Notes: a model not told the origin generated them from the sequence alone. Positions 1 to 6,210 are shown, numbered from the stretch's first letter. The stretch is DNA of 10,331 bases from DATFYI01 sp035315125 (GCA_035315125.1 DATFYI010000052.1:1-10331); one strand, 5' to 3'. Numbers and translations are program-made.

Positions 1-178
1 CTTTTACGGCTGTCAGGTAGTTGTGTTCGGGCGAATTGTAGCTGATAGTAACGATATCTGCCTTAAGTTTTAATGGCTCGTAACCCACCACACGATAGTC
101 ATATGGGTCTGTGACGACGGTTGCCATTGAACGCTCAGCTAATCTAAAACATGAGTGTCCATACCACGTTATTTCCAT
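1..178 (-). CDS. MBL-fold metal-dependent hydrolase-like protein, 5' part only
   Basis: The first 59 codons of a leftward gene are present; the rest lies outside the window. The protein starts MEITWYGHSCFRL, the usual opening of the UlaG-like branch of the metallo-beta-lactamase fold (first beta strand, then GHS-F), and continues with a TDPYD segment typical of that branch. The start is the ATG at 178-176, preceded by a perfect GGAGG (complement of 183-187). Where this superfamily normally has its metal-binding HxHxDH signature, this protein reads S-Y-N-S-P-E-H-N (residues 46-53), so only the last histidine of the motif remains. Metal-dependent hydrolysis is therefore uncertain; the protein may bind metal differently or have lost catalysis. 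The gene diverges from the argG transcription unit. Fold assignment is fairly safe; substrate is unknown. Confidence 0.8.
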   Translation of the reverse strand, partial: MEITWYGHSCFRLAERSMATVVTDPYDYRVVGYEPLKLKADIVTISYNSPEHNYLTAVK

Positions 179-200
179 GAAACCTCCACGATACGCATAG

Positions 201-229
201 ATTATACATTAAATCAAGCCGGTTTTGTT
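201..229 (-). promoter_or_regulatory. Candidate promoter of the leftward MBL-fold gene
   Basis: On the - strand a perfect TATAAT (complement of 201-206) lies 22 bases upstream of the ATG, giving a predicted start near 194 and a short 5' leader holding the GGAGG site. The -35 at 17-base spacing (complement of 224-229, AACAAA) is poor, so this relies on the -10. It sits next to the divergent argG promoter. Confidence 0.45.
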
Positions 230-235
230 TTATCC

Positions 236-263
236 TTGACAGAATTCCGGATTCCTTTAAAAT
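236..263 (+). promoter_or_regulatory. Promoter of the argG leader / argGH operon
   Basis: A perfect -35 TTGACA (236-241) is followed after 16 bases by TAAAAT (258-263), five of six matches to the -10 consensus. Transcription should start around 269-271, which is at or within two bases of the leader peptide ATG (271). No ArgR-box-like palindrome was recognised around it, consistent with control further downstream by attenuation. Confidence 0.8.
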
Positions 264-270
264 AGAGACA

Positions 271-366
271 ATGATTTCTAACAGTGTTAGCTTGCGCGCT
301 CGACGATTGCTCAGCCTCCTCATTTCCCGGAGAGCTGGGCCTTTGGCGCTTAGGTCATCACAGTAA
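271..366 (+). CDS. Putative arginine-rich leader peptide of the argGH attenuator (31 aa, leaderless)
   Basis: A 31-codon reading frame starts with ATG at 271 and stops at TAA 364-366. It contains six arginines: residues 9, 11 and 12 (CGC, CGA, CGA at 295-306), 20 and 21 (CGG, AGA at 328-333) and 28 (AGG at 352-354). Most use codons that are uncommon in the adjoining arg genes. It also has seven leucines and seven serines. There is no room for a Shine-Dalgarno: the -10 TAAAAT ends exactly seven bases before the ATG, the spacing expected of leaderless mRNAs. Its role is inferred to be sensing charged tRNA-Arg by ribosome stalling, so that transcription of argGH continues past the terminator at 404-432 only when arginine is short. 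Evidence is positional and structural; the Arg enrichment alone is only moderate for a peptide this short, and no homologue could be searched for. Confidence 0.65.
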   Translation: MISNSVSLRARRLLSLLISRRAGPLALRSSQ

Positions 367-409
367 AGAGTAATATTCTCTGTTTAAAACCCTGAGTGAA
401 TCCAAGCCC
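309..409 (+). promoter_or_regulatory. Attenuator core: leader hairpin and competing antiterminator pairing
   Basis: The leader RNA can form a hairpin at 309-340: GCTCAGC (309-315) pairs with GCTGGGC (334-340, one G-T wobble), followed by CTCC (316-319) with GGAG (329-332), leaving A333 bulged. The 3' part of this hairpin and the bases after it (337-346, GGGCCTTTGG) can instead pair with CCAAGCCC (402-409), the 5' arm of the terminator and two flanking bases, with two single-base bulges. A ribosome stalled at the Arg codons 295-306 would cover the 5' arm of the hairpin, freeing 337-346 to block the terminator. A ribosome that passes, or none, would allow the hairpin and terminator. This is the classic trp/his leader logic; the pairings were found by eye and not energy-scored. 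Confidence 0.55.
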
Positions 410-432
410 TACCGTCCGGTAGGGCTTTTTTT
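404..432 (+). terminator. Intrinsic terminator in the argG leader (attenuator)
   Basis: AAGCCCTACC (404-413) pairs perfectly with GGTAGGGCTT (418-427) around a 4-base loop, a 10-bp G+C-rich stem running into seven T residues (426-432). It lies between promoter and argG and ends 23 bases before the argG ATG, with no other gene than the leader peptide upstream on this strand. It must therefore be conditional if argG is expressed from the promoter at 236-263. Confidence 0.9.
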
Positions 433-455
433 GGTCAATTTTCCTGGAGGAAACT

Positions 456-1709
456 ATGTCTGATCAAACTGTAAAGAAAGTTGTACTGGCCTATTCAGGC
501 GGTCTGGATACATCGGTTATTGTTCCCTGGTTAATCGAGAACTATCATTGCGAAGTCATTTGTTATTGTGCGGATGTCGGCCAGGCGGAAGAGCTTACCG
601 GGCTGGAAGAGCGCGCTAAAATGAGTGGCGCCAGTAAATTGATCCAATTGGATCTGAAGGACGAGTTATGTAAGGATTATATCTGGCCGATGTTGGCTTC
701 GGGTGCAATTTACGAGCGTAAATATTTGTTAGGCACATCGATTGCTCGCCCATTAATTGCAAAGAAACAGGTTGAGATTGCTGAACAGGAAGGCGCAGAT
801 GCGGTGGCACACGGCTGCACCGGTAAAGGCAACGATCAAGTCCGTTTTGAGCTGGCTTTTACTGCACTCAATCCTCGCCTTAAAGTGATTGCACCCTGGC
901 GTGAATGGAACATCAAATCACGTGAAGATGCTTTGGCCTACTTAAAAGCACACAACTTGCCGGCTCCAACCAAGAATCCGTCACTTTACAGCCGGGATCG
1001 TAATTTGTGGCATATTTCCCACGAAGGCGGGCCACTCGAAGATGCAAATAATCCACCCGAGAAGGACCTGTTCATGCTTTCAGTCTTGCCGGAGGACGCC
1101 CCCAATACCCCAGAAGAGGTTGAGATCGGTTTCAGGGCTGGCGCACCAGTGTCATTGAACGGTAAAGCCCTACCGCCCGCTACCCTGGTTGAAAAACTGA
1201 ATGTCATCGGCGGGAAACATGCAATTGGCCAGGTCGATTTGGTTGAGAACCGGCTGGTGGGTATGAAATCGCGCGGTGTCTATGAGACGCCGGGTGGAAC
1301 AATTCTCATGACGGCCCTCAAAGAGCTTGAATCAATCACACTTGACCGCGAGACCATGCACTATAAGGACGTAATGGCGCTGCGCTATGCGGAATTAGTA
1401 TACTTTGGCCAATGGTTTACTCCGCTGCGGGAAGCCATGGATGCATTCTTTAAACAGACTCAGAAAGTTGTGACTGGTACAATTAAGATGAAATTATACA
1501 AAGGCAATATGATTATCGCCGGTCGTACCAGCCCTTACAGCCTTTACCGGGAAGAGTTTGCCACCTTCGGACATTCGGAAGTCTATGATCATACCGATGC
1601 AGCCGGATTTATTCGCTTATTTGGCCTGCCTTCCAAAGTTCAGGCTATGATGAAAGCCAAAGCGACGGACGTCCCACCCTTGCCGCTAGAAGAGATCGTG
1701 CGTGACTAG
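456..1709 (+). CDS. argG: Argininosuccinate synthase
   Basis: Cytoplasmic enzyme joining citrulline and aspartate with ATP hydrolysis to AMP and pyrophosphate, giving argininosuccinate, the penultimate step of arginine synthesis. At 417 residues it is of the usual length. The N-terminal ATP-pyrophosphatase loop AYSGGLDTS is at residues 12-20, YLLGTSIARP at 90-99, the aspartate/citrulline-binding GCTGKGNDQVRFE at 120-132 and the YSRDRNLWHIS block at 178-188; all are intact. The start is supported by GGAGG at 446-450, five bases from the ATG. The stop TAG overlaps the ribosome-binding site of argH (AGGAG 1708-1712), so the two genes are cotranscribed and probably translationally coupled. Expression is probably governed by the leader attenuator at 271-432. 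Nothing suggests a defect. Confidence 0.98.
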   Translation: MSDQTVKKVVLAYSGGLDTSVIVPWLIENYHCEVICYCADVGQAEELTGLEERAKMSGASKLIQLDLKDELCKDYIWPMLASGAIYERKYLLGTSIARPLIAKKQVEIAEQEGADAVAHGCTGKGNDQVRFELAFTALNPRLKVIAPWREWNIKSREDALAYLKAHNLPAPTKNPSLYSRDRNLWHISHEGGPLEDANNPPEKDLFMLSVLPEDAPNTPEEVEIGFRAGAPVSLNGKALPPATLVEKLNVIGGKHAIGQVDLVENRLVGMKSRGVYETPGGTILMTALKELESITLDRETMHYKDVMALRYAELVYFGQWFTPLREAMDAFFKQTQKVVTGTIKMKLYKGNMIIAGRTSPYSLYREEFATFGHSEVYDHTDAAGFIRLFGLPSKVQAMMKAKATDVPPLPLEEIVRD

Positions 1710-1718
1710 GAGAATTTT

Positions 1719-3098
1719 ATGAAACTGTGGTCTGGCCGGCTTTCCGGTTCGATGGATGAGACTTTTGCTCTTTTAAACAACTCACTGCCCTTTGATAAGC
1801 GTCTGGCGCAGGTGGATGTACGTGGCAGTGTCGCCTGGGCCCATGCTTTGGGGCGCGCCGGGGTGTTAAAACAGGAAGACGTCGATAAAATTGTGACTGG
1901 CCTGGAAGCAATCGTGGAGGAATTCAATCGCGCCCAATTTGTTTTTCAGGAGAGTGATGAGGATATCCATACCGCTGTGGAACGCCGCCTGACCGAAATG
2001 ATCGGTCCGGTGGGTGGCATGCTCCACACCGGTCGCAGCCGGAATGACCAGGTTGCCACAGATTTTTGCATGTGGGTAAGGGAGGCCGTTTTTCGGTTGG
2101 AGCAAAACCTGACCGGCCTCCAGTCAGCCTTGCTGGAGCGGGCTGAGCAGGATATGGGAGTTATTCTCCCTGGCTATACTCACTTCCAGCAGGCTCAGCC
2201 GATCCTCTTCAGTCATTGGTGGCTGTCCCATTTTTGGGAACTGCAGCGCGATCAGCAGCGGCTGCAGAGCGTCCTTCAGCAAGTATCCGAGCTTCCTCTG
2301 GGAAGTGGAGCCCTGGCTGGGACTGGTTTCCCGATCGACCGGTTTGCATTGGCCGAAGAGCTTGGCTTTGCCGGCCCTTGTTCAAATAGCCTGGACGGTG
2401 TAGGTAACCGGGATTTCGCTGCAGAGATGTTATTCTGGGCAGCCCTGACGGGTGTTCATCTGAGTAAGCTGGCTGAAGCATTGATTTTATATTCCACCAA
2501 TGAATTTGGTTTTATTACCCTGGCGGACGAATTCTCAACCGGTTCCAGTTTGATGCCGCAGAAAAAGAACCCGGACCCGTTAGAACTAATCAGGGCAAAG
2601 AGCAGCGTGTTGGCTGGCCGGCTAACCGGTTTGCTCGGCACTTTAAAGGCGCTGCCGTCTGCCTATGATAAAGATCTTCAGGAAGATAAGCCGCCGGTTT
2701 TTGAAGCGGTGGATACCATGGAACTGATCTTACCGGTCATGAGTGGACTGCTTTTGACATTGACGGTCAATGGTGCGCGTAGCCGGGCAGCGGTTAACTG
2801 GCAGATTCTGGCGACTGACCTGGCAGATTACCTGGTACAGCGTGGTGTACCCTTCCGCCAGGCCCATAGCGCCACCGGTCAAGCGGTTCGCCGGGCAACC
2901 GAGTTAGGTCTCTCGTTGCCCGAATTGCTGCTGGCAGAGTGGCAGGCGATCCATCCGATGTTTGCAGAAGATTTATATGAAGTTTTTAACGTAGAGCGTT
3001 CGCTTGAGAAACGCTCTGCCTGGGGCGGTACCGCTCCGCAGGCAGTAAAAGAACAGCTTGAACTTGCTAAAAAAAATTTAGGCCAGCAACAGGTGTAG
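1719..3098 (+). CDS. argH: Argininosuccinate lyase
   Basis: Cleaves argininosuccinate to arginine and fumarate, the last step of arginine synthesis; a homotetramer of the fumarase/aspartase superfamily acting in the cytoplasm. The 459 residues match the family length. Visible motifs are the N-terminal LWSGRLSG (3-10), HTGRSRNDQ (103-111), GYTHFQQAQP with the TH pair at 154-155, and the superfamily signature GSSLMPQKKNP (275-285), whose mobile loop carries the catalytic serine. The start follows argG by nine bases and uses AGGAG overlapping the argG stop. An intrinsic terminator at 3121-3154 ends the unit, so argGH is a two-gene operon and the other arginine genes must lie elsewhere. Confidence 0.98.
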   Translation: MKLWSGRLSGSMDETFALLNNSLPFDKRLAQVDVRGSVAWAHALGRAGVLKQEDVDKIVTGLEAIVEEFNRAQFVFQESDEDIHTAVERRLTEMIGPVGGMLHTGRSRNDQVATDFCMWVREAVFRLEQNLTGLQSALLERAEQDMGVILPGYTHFQQAQPILFSHWWLSHFWELQRDQQRLQSVLQQVSELPLGSGALAGTGFPIDRFALAEELGFAGPCSNSLDGVGNRDFAAEMLFWAALTGVHLSKLAEALILYSTNEFGFITLADEFSTGSSLMPQKKNPDPLELIRAKSSVLAGRLTGLLGTLKALPSAYDKDLQEDKPPVFEAVDTMELILPVMSGLLLTLTVNGARSRAAVNWQILATDLADYLVQRGVPFRQAHSATGQAVRRATELGLSLPELLLAEWQAIHPMFAEDLYEVFNVERSLEKRSAWGGTAPQAVKEQLELAKKNLGQQQV

Positions 3099-3120
3099 TT
3101 GACCCACTGTATTCCATAAA

Positions 3121-3154
3121 GGCCCTGGAAGTTTTAAGCTTTCAGGGTCTTTTT
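3121..3154 (+). terminator. Intrinsic terminator of argGH
   Basis: GGCCCTGGAAG (3121-3131) pairs with CTTTCAGGGTC (3139-3149) over 11 positions including two G-T wobbles, with a 7-base loop, followed by TTTTT (3150-3154). It lies 22 bases after the argH stop codon. Confidence 0.85.
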
Positions 3155-3234
3155 GTTTCTTTTCTAGAAACACCTCAATATAAATGTATGAACTCGAAAA
3201 TATAAAAATACTGTCTTTAAAAAAAGCTTGGTAC

Positions 3235-3263
3235 TTGACACGAAGTCTTGCTTAGCGTAAACT
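3235..3263 (+). promoter_or_regulatory. Promoter of the DtxR-family regulator gene
   Basis: A perfect -35 TTGACA (3235-3240), a 17-base spacer and -10 TAAACT (3258-3263, five of six consensus bases). The predicted start near 3270 gives a leader of about 24 bases containing AAAGGA (3281-3286). The region upstream (about 3175-3230) is very A+T-rich and could act as an UP element. Confidence 0.8.
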
Positions 3264-3271
3264 AAATTTAG
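3252..3271 (+). promoter_or_regulatory. Probable DtxR/MntR-type operator over the -10 (autoregulation)
   Basis: Three TTAG/CTAA half-sites follow each other: TTAG (3252-3255), CTAA (3262-3265) and TTAG (3268-3271); the last two form the perfect palindrome CTAAATTTAG (3262-3271). Bases 3252-3270 match the DtxR/IdeR consensus TWAGGTWAGSCTWACCTWA (as I recall it) at 13 of 19 positions. The site covers the -10 and start point of a gene encoding a DtxR-family repressor, so metal-dependent self-repression is the natural reading, though binding is inferred. Confidence 0.55.
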
Positions 3272-3293
3272 CTTTTCCCTAAAGGAAAAATAT

Positions 3294-3971
3294 ATGAGAA
3301 CTATTTTGACGCAGGCAGGCGAAGATTATCTCAAGGCGATCTATGAGCTTTCCGGTGATGGTGAACCGGTCAGCACCACTCAATTGGCCAAGCATCTAAA
3401 AGTTGCGCCGGCGTCTGTCACAGGTATGTTGCAGAAGCTGGCATTAAACCAGCCGCCTTTGTTAGTTTACAAGAAACACCATGGGGTGATGTTAACTCCA
3501 GAAGGCAGAAGCGTGGCCCTCGAAATTATCCGGCACCACCGCTTACTCGAGCTCTTTCTTTATAAATCATTGGGATACAGTTGGGATGAAGTCCATGAGG
3601 AAGCTGACCGGTTGGAGCATGTTATGTCGGATTTTCTTGAAGACCATATTGCCGAAGCTTTGGATAACCCAACCCACGACCCTCACGGCGACCCCATCCC
3701 AGACCGCGATTTAAATCTTCCCCCGTTTTCGACGACACCCTTAAGCCAGCTTCGTCCAGGTCAGAAAGCGGTTGTTCAGCGGGTTAATAACCTTGATCCT
3801 GAGCTCTTACGTTACTTATATGGGATTGGCATATTACCCCATGCAAATTTAGAGATCCAGGATTTCTCCCCGTTTGACAAGAACTTGCGCATTAAAGTAG
3901 TTCAACCCAATAGCGTCGTCGTGCTTGGCCCGGCTGTCACCACCCAGGTATTTGTAGAAGAAATTGAATGA
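3294..3971 (+). CDS. DtxR/MntR-family metal-dependent transcriptional repressor
   Basis: A 225-residue cytoplasmic DNA-binding protein with the full three-part DtxR layout. These are an N-terminal winged helix (about 1-70, recognition region LAKHLKVAPASVTGML), a metal-binding and dimerisation domain (about 72-125), and a C-terminal FeoA/SH3-like domain (about 150-225, beginning LRPGQKAVVQRV). By alignment from memory, H82, E86 and H101 correspond to the ancillary-site residues of DtxR (H79, E83, H98), and E108 and H109 to its primary-site E105 and H106. DtxR C102 is replaced by D105. At the position of DtxR M10 / MntR D8 there is D11, which favours manganese over iron sensing, although MntR E11 is a Lys here. 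Metal specificity is thus inferred, probably Mn2+. The start has AAAGGA seven bases upstream. The gene overlaps the next by ATGA. No transporter gene is adjacent, so apart from itself its targets are unknown. Confidence 0.92.
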   Translation: MRTILTQAGEDYLKAIYELSGDGEPVSTTQLAKHLKVAPASVTGMLQKLALNQPPLLVYKKHHGVMLTPEGRSVALEIIRHHRLLELFLYKSLGYSWDEVHEEADRLEHVMSDFLEDHIAEALDNPTHDPHGDPIPDRDLNLPPFSTTPLSQLRPGQKAVVQRVNNLDPELLRYLYGIGILPHANLEIQDFSPFDKNLRIKVVQPNSVVVLGPAVTTQVFVEEIE

Positions 3972-4285
3972 CCCCGGAATTACCTTCAGGCCTGCATAGC
4001 CGCATATACGCTTTTGTACGCCAGATCCCGCCCGGAAAGGTAATTACCTACGGTCAGGTTGCCAGTTTAGTTGGTGGATGTACGGCGCGCATGGTCGGAT
4101 ATGCAATGGCGGCTTTGCCAGAAGGCTCGGATGTGCCCTGGCAGCGGGTGATCAATCACCAGGGAAAAATCAGTCCGCACGGGGCCGGTTTTGGTAGCGC
4201 GCTGCAACGTCTCCTTTTGGAAGAAGAAGGCGTCCGCTTTGATCTACAGGGCCGCATTGATTTAACCGAATTTGGCTGGTTATAG
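3968..4285 (+). CDS. Alkyltransferase-like (ATL) DNA-binding protein
   Basis: A 105-residue protein related to the C-terminal domain of O6-alkylguanine-DNA alkyltransferase. Family marks are IPPGKVITYGQVA (20-32), with the Tyr used in base flipping, and TARMVGYAMA (39-48), with the Arg that takes the place of the flipped base. The active-site PCHRV of true alkyltransferases is PWQRV here (57-61): Trp replaces the alkyl-accepting Cys, as in the ATL family (E. coli YbaZ has PWHR). It should therefore recognise and flip O6-alkylguanine without repairing it, which in studied ATLs hands the lesion to nucleotide excision repair. The ATG overlaps the TGA of the upstream metal repressor (ATGA, 3968-3971), implying translational coupling. 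The gene ends about 140 bases before the next start, and no clear terminator was seen between them. Confidence 0.92.
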   Translation: MTPELPSGLHSRIYAFVRQIPPGKVITYGQVASLVGGCTARMVGYAMAALPEGSDVPWQRVINHQGKISPHGAGFGSALQRLLLEEEGVRFDLQGRIDLTEFGWL

Positions 4286-4287
4286 GA

Positions 4288-4316
4288 TTGAAATTTTCTT
4301 GCTGAATGTGTATGAT
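4288..4316 (+). promoter_or_regulatory. Promoter of the AIM24-family gene pair
   Basis: TTGAAA (4288-4293), a 17-base spacer and TATGAT (4311-4316): each hexamer matches consensus at five of six bases. It begins just after the ATL stop codon; predicted start near 4323, giving a leader of about 100 bases before the chosen ATG at 4424. That leader holds the palindrome CCCCGGGG (4361-4368), of unknown meaning. Confidence 0.7.
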
Positions 4317-4407
4317 ATTTAAGATTAATAATTCCCGGATTGTATTATTTATTCAACCTACCCCGGGGATCCGATATTATTCAGTCCATTGCAGGCATAG
4401 TGATGCT

Positions 4408-4414
4408 GGAGGAG
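4408..4414 (+). promoter_or_regulatory. Ribosome-binding site fixing the start at 4424
   Basis: GGAGGAG (4408-4414) lies nine bases before ATG 4424. The upstream in-frame starts (TTG 4340, ATG 4403) have no or only a weak site, so 4424 is preferred. Confidence 0.75.
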
Positions 4415-4423
4415 CTATCCGAA

Positions 4424-5269
4424 ATGACCGACTCAAGCCAACAACAAATAAATACAAACTCAATGCCAGTTGAAAGAATCCAATGCCAGTGGTGCCAGGG
4501 CATGAATGAAAAAACTGACCTGAGTTGCCGGACGTGCGGCGCACCCCTTGATATTCGAAATTTGATCAGCGAATCAGGCTGGCGTGAAGCGCCACGCCTG
4601 AGGGATATGACCGAATTTCATTTTAGTAACAGTACCTGTCAGGTTGAAGGCGAGATTGTGCCTGTAGCCGAGATTAACCTGGGCGAGGGCGATAGTGTTT
4701 ATTTTGAACATCACGTCATGTTGTGGAAAGATTCCAATGTGCCAATGACGGTGATGCCAATGCCAGGCGGTATGAAACGCGCACTGGCAGGTATGCCTTT
4801 TATTGTCAGTCTGGCCCATGGGCCCGGCCGTATCTCTTTCTCACGTGATGCGACCGGTGAGCTGATTGTCCTTCCACTCCATCCGGGAATGGAGCTGGAT
4901 GTCCGCGAGCATGCCTTTCTGGTAGCTTCCCACCAAATTGCCTATTCATATGTCCGCATCAAGGGCTTGCGAAATATTCTGTTCGGTGGTCAGGGGATGT
5001 TCATGGACCGATTTGTGACTACGAATGCCCCCGGAGTGGTGATTCTGCATGGTTATGGGAATGTTTTTGAACGTATCCTCAAAGCAGGCGAAAGCATACT
5101 GGTCGAGCCCGGCGCTTATTTATACAAGGATTCAAGTGTCACAATGAGTGTCGAACCTGTCCAGCTCAGTACCGGCTTATTTGGCGGGACCAGTATCAAT
5201 TTCGCCAGAATGACCGGCCCTGGACGAATTGGCATCCAGTCGATGTATGTCCATCATGTCACCGAGTGA
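4424..5269 (+). CDS. Zinc-ribbon AIM24-family protein, first tandem copy
   Basis: From ATG 4424 the product has 281 residues. A polar N-terminal stretch of about 20 residues leads into a four-cysteine zinc ribbon (C21, C24, C35, C38: CQWC...CRTCG). A domain of about 220 residues follows, rich in short beta strands and glycine turns, resembling the AIM24 / TIGR00266 family (Pfam AIM24). Recognisable blocks include SVYFEHHVMLWKD, LAGMP, FSRDATGE and MFMDRF. AIM24 is named after a yeast protein affecting mitochondrial organisation; the bacterial members have no established biochemical role, and none is claimed here. No signal peptide or transmembrane segment is visible, so the protein is likely cytoplasmic. 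Its stop is 14 bases before the start of a clear paralogue, with which it should be cotranscribed. Family assignment is confident, function unknown. Confidence 0.85.
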   Translation: MTDSSQQQINTNSMPVERIQCQWCQGMNEKTDLSCRTCGAPLDIRNLISESGWREAPRLRDMTEFHFSNSTCQVEGEIVPVAEINLGEGDSVYFEHHVMLWKDSNVPMTVMPMPGGMKRALAGMPFIVSLAHGPGRISFSRDATGELIVLPLHPGMELDVREHAFLVASHQIAYSYVRIKGLRNILFGGQGMFMDRFVTTNAPGVVILHGYGNVFERILKAGESILVEPGAYLYKDSSVTMSVEPVQLSTGLFGGTSINFARMTGPGRIGIQSMYVHHVTE

Positions 5270-5283
5270 CAGGGAGCAGAATT

Positions 5284-6210
5284 ATGGCAAACAACCCATT
5301 TCAGGCTCATGATGGTTCCGTTACTCCACCAATCCGTCAAAATGTATGTTCTTGGTGTGGAACGGTTAACGATGGCACCCATTTAAGCTGTCCGAGTTGT
5401 GGGGCCACTCTTGATGTACGTGCCAACGTGACCAGGTCGGGCTGGACAAAAGCGCCGGGCCGCAAGGATATGGCTAAAATTCAGTTCGGCAATTCATCCT
5501 GTCAGATCGAAGGGGCCTATGTTCCGGTAATCGACATGAATCTGGCTCCAGAGGATAGCGTTTATTTTGCCCACCACGTTTTATTATGGAAGGATGATCA
5601 AACTCATATCGGCGCCATGTCAATGAAGGGCGCCTGGAAGCGTATGCTGGCAGGGATGCCGGTCATTATGACCCAGGCCAAGGGACCTGGACACGTGGCA
5701 TTTTCACGAGACGCGCCCGGTGAAATGATTGCGTTGCCTTTACAACGCGGTCAGACGATCGATATACGGGAACACGTATTTGTTGTGGCCACCGGGCAGG
5801 TTAATTATGACTGGATCCAGTCAGGTATCTGGTTTACCACCGGCAGCGGAGATGACCGCGAGACCCATTATCCAGTTGGTATGTATATGGATCGATTCAG
5901 TTCGCCAGGAGCACCGGGGCTGCTTTTAGCTCATGCCTCAGGGAATGTTTTTGTAAGGCAATTAGCTCCAAACCAAAGCATCCTGGTCAAGCCGACTGCT
6001 TTATTCTTTAAAGACCCAACAGTTAACATGCAGTTGCACATTGAGCAGCCGCGTAGCACCTGGAAGGCCTGGTCCACCTGGGGTGAGCGCTATCTTTGGC
6101 TGCAGTTATATGGTCCTGGACGTGTTGCAGTACAGTCTGCATTTGAACCCATCGAAGATAACGGACAAAATATCACCAGCTCTTCGGGTATAACAATTCA
6201 CCGCTGGTAA
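5284..6210 (+). CDS. Zinc-ribbon AIM24-family protein, second tandem copy
   Basis: A 308-residue paralogue of the preceding gene. The start ATG 5284 is supported by GGGAG (5272-5276) seven bases upstream; an in-frame GTG at 5266 overlaps the previous stop and lacks such a site. The zinc ribbon is C22, C25, C36, C39 (CSWC...CPSCG), followed by LDVR as in copy one (LDIR). Blocks shared with copy one include SGW, DSVYF, HHV-LWKD, KR-LAGMP, FSRDA-GE, IREH/VREH, MYMDRF/MFMDRF, GNVF and GPGR near the end. It differs by an insertion before the MYMDRF block (a GSGDDRETHYPVG segment) and a Trp-rich stretch near the C terminus (STWKAWSTWGERYLWLQ). The tandem arrangement indicates duplication followed by divergence, possibly to form a hetero-oligomer; that is speculation. 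A strong terminator follows at 6232-6274. Confidence 0.85.
   Translation: MANNPFQAHDGSVTPPIRQNVCSWCGTVNDGTHLSCPSCGATLDVRANVTRSGWTKAPGRKDMAKIQFGNSSCQIEGAYVPVIDMNLAPEDSVYFAHHVLLWKDDQTHIGAMSMKGAWKRMLAGMPVIMTQAKGPGHVAFSRDAPGEMIALPLQRGQTIDIREHVFVVATGQVNYDWIQSGIWFTTGSGDDRETHYPVGMYMDRFSSPGAPGLLLAHASGNVFVRQLAPNQSILVKPTALFFKDPTVNMQLHIEQPRSTWKAWSTWGERYLWLQLYGPGRVAVQSAFEPIEDNGQNITSSSGITIHRW

Noticed and set aside
261..435. T-box, other riboswitch or a stand-alone small RNA ahead of argG
   Set aside because: No T-box antiterminator signature or other riboswitch core was recognised; the ORF at the transcript start explains the leader better, though a trans-acting RNA role for the terminated leader transcript cannot be excluded.
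986..1207. Minus-strand and alternative-frame ORFs across argG, argH, the AIM24 genes and the c-di-GMP enzyme
   Set aside because: All lie inside well-recognised genes and their translations resemble no protein family.
4340..4423. N-terminal extension of the first AIM24 protein from TTG 4340 or ATG 4403
   Set aside because: TTG 4340 has no ribosome-binding site and ATG 4403 at best a weak one, while GGAGGAG precedes ATG 4424 and the paralogue also starts shortly before its zinc ribbon.
4461..4490. Exact 10-base repeat CAATGCCAGT at 4461-4470 and 4481-4490
   Set aside because: Only two short copies within coding sequence, probably chance.
5266..5283. GTG start at 5266 for the second AIM24 protein
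   Set aside because: It overlaps the previous stop codon and lacks a suitably placed Shine-Dalgarno; GGGAG is ideally placed for ATG 5284.
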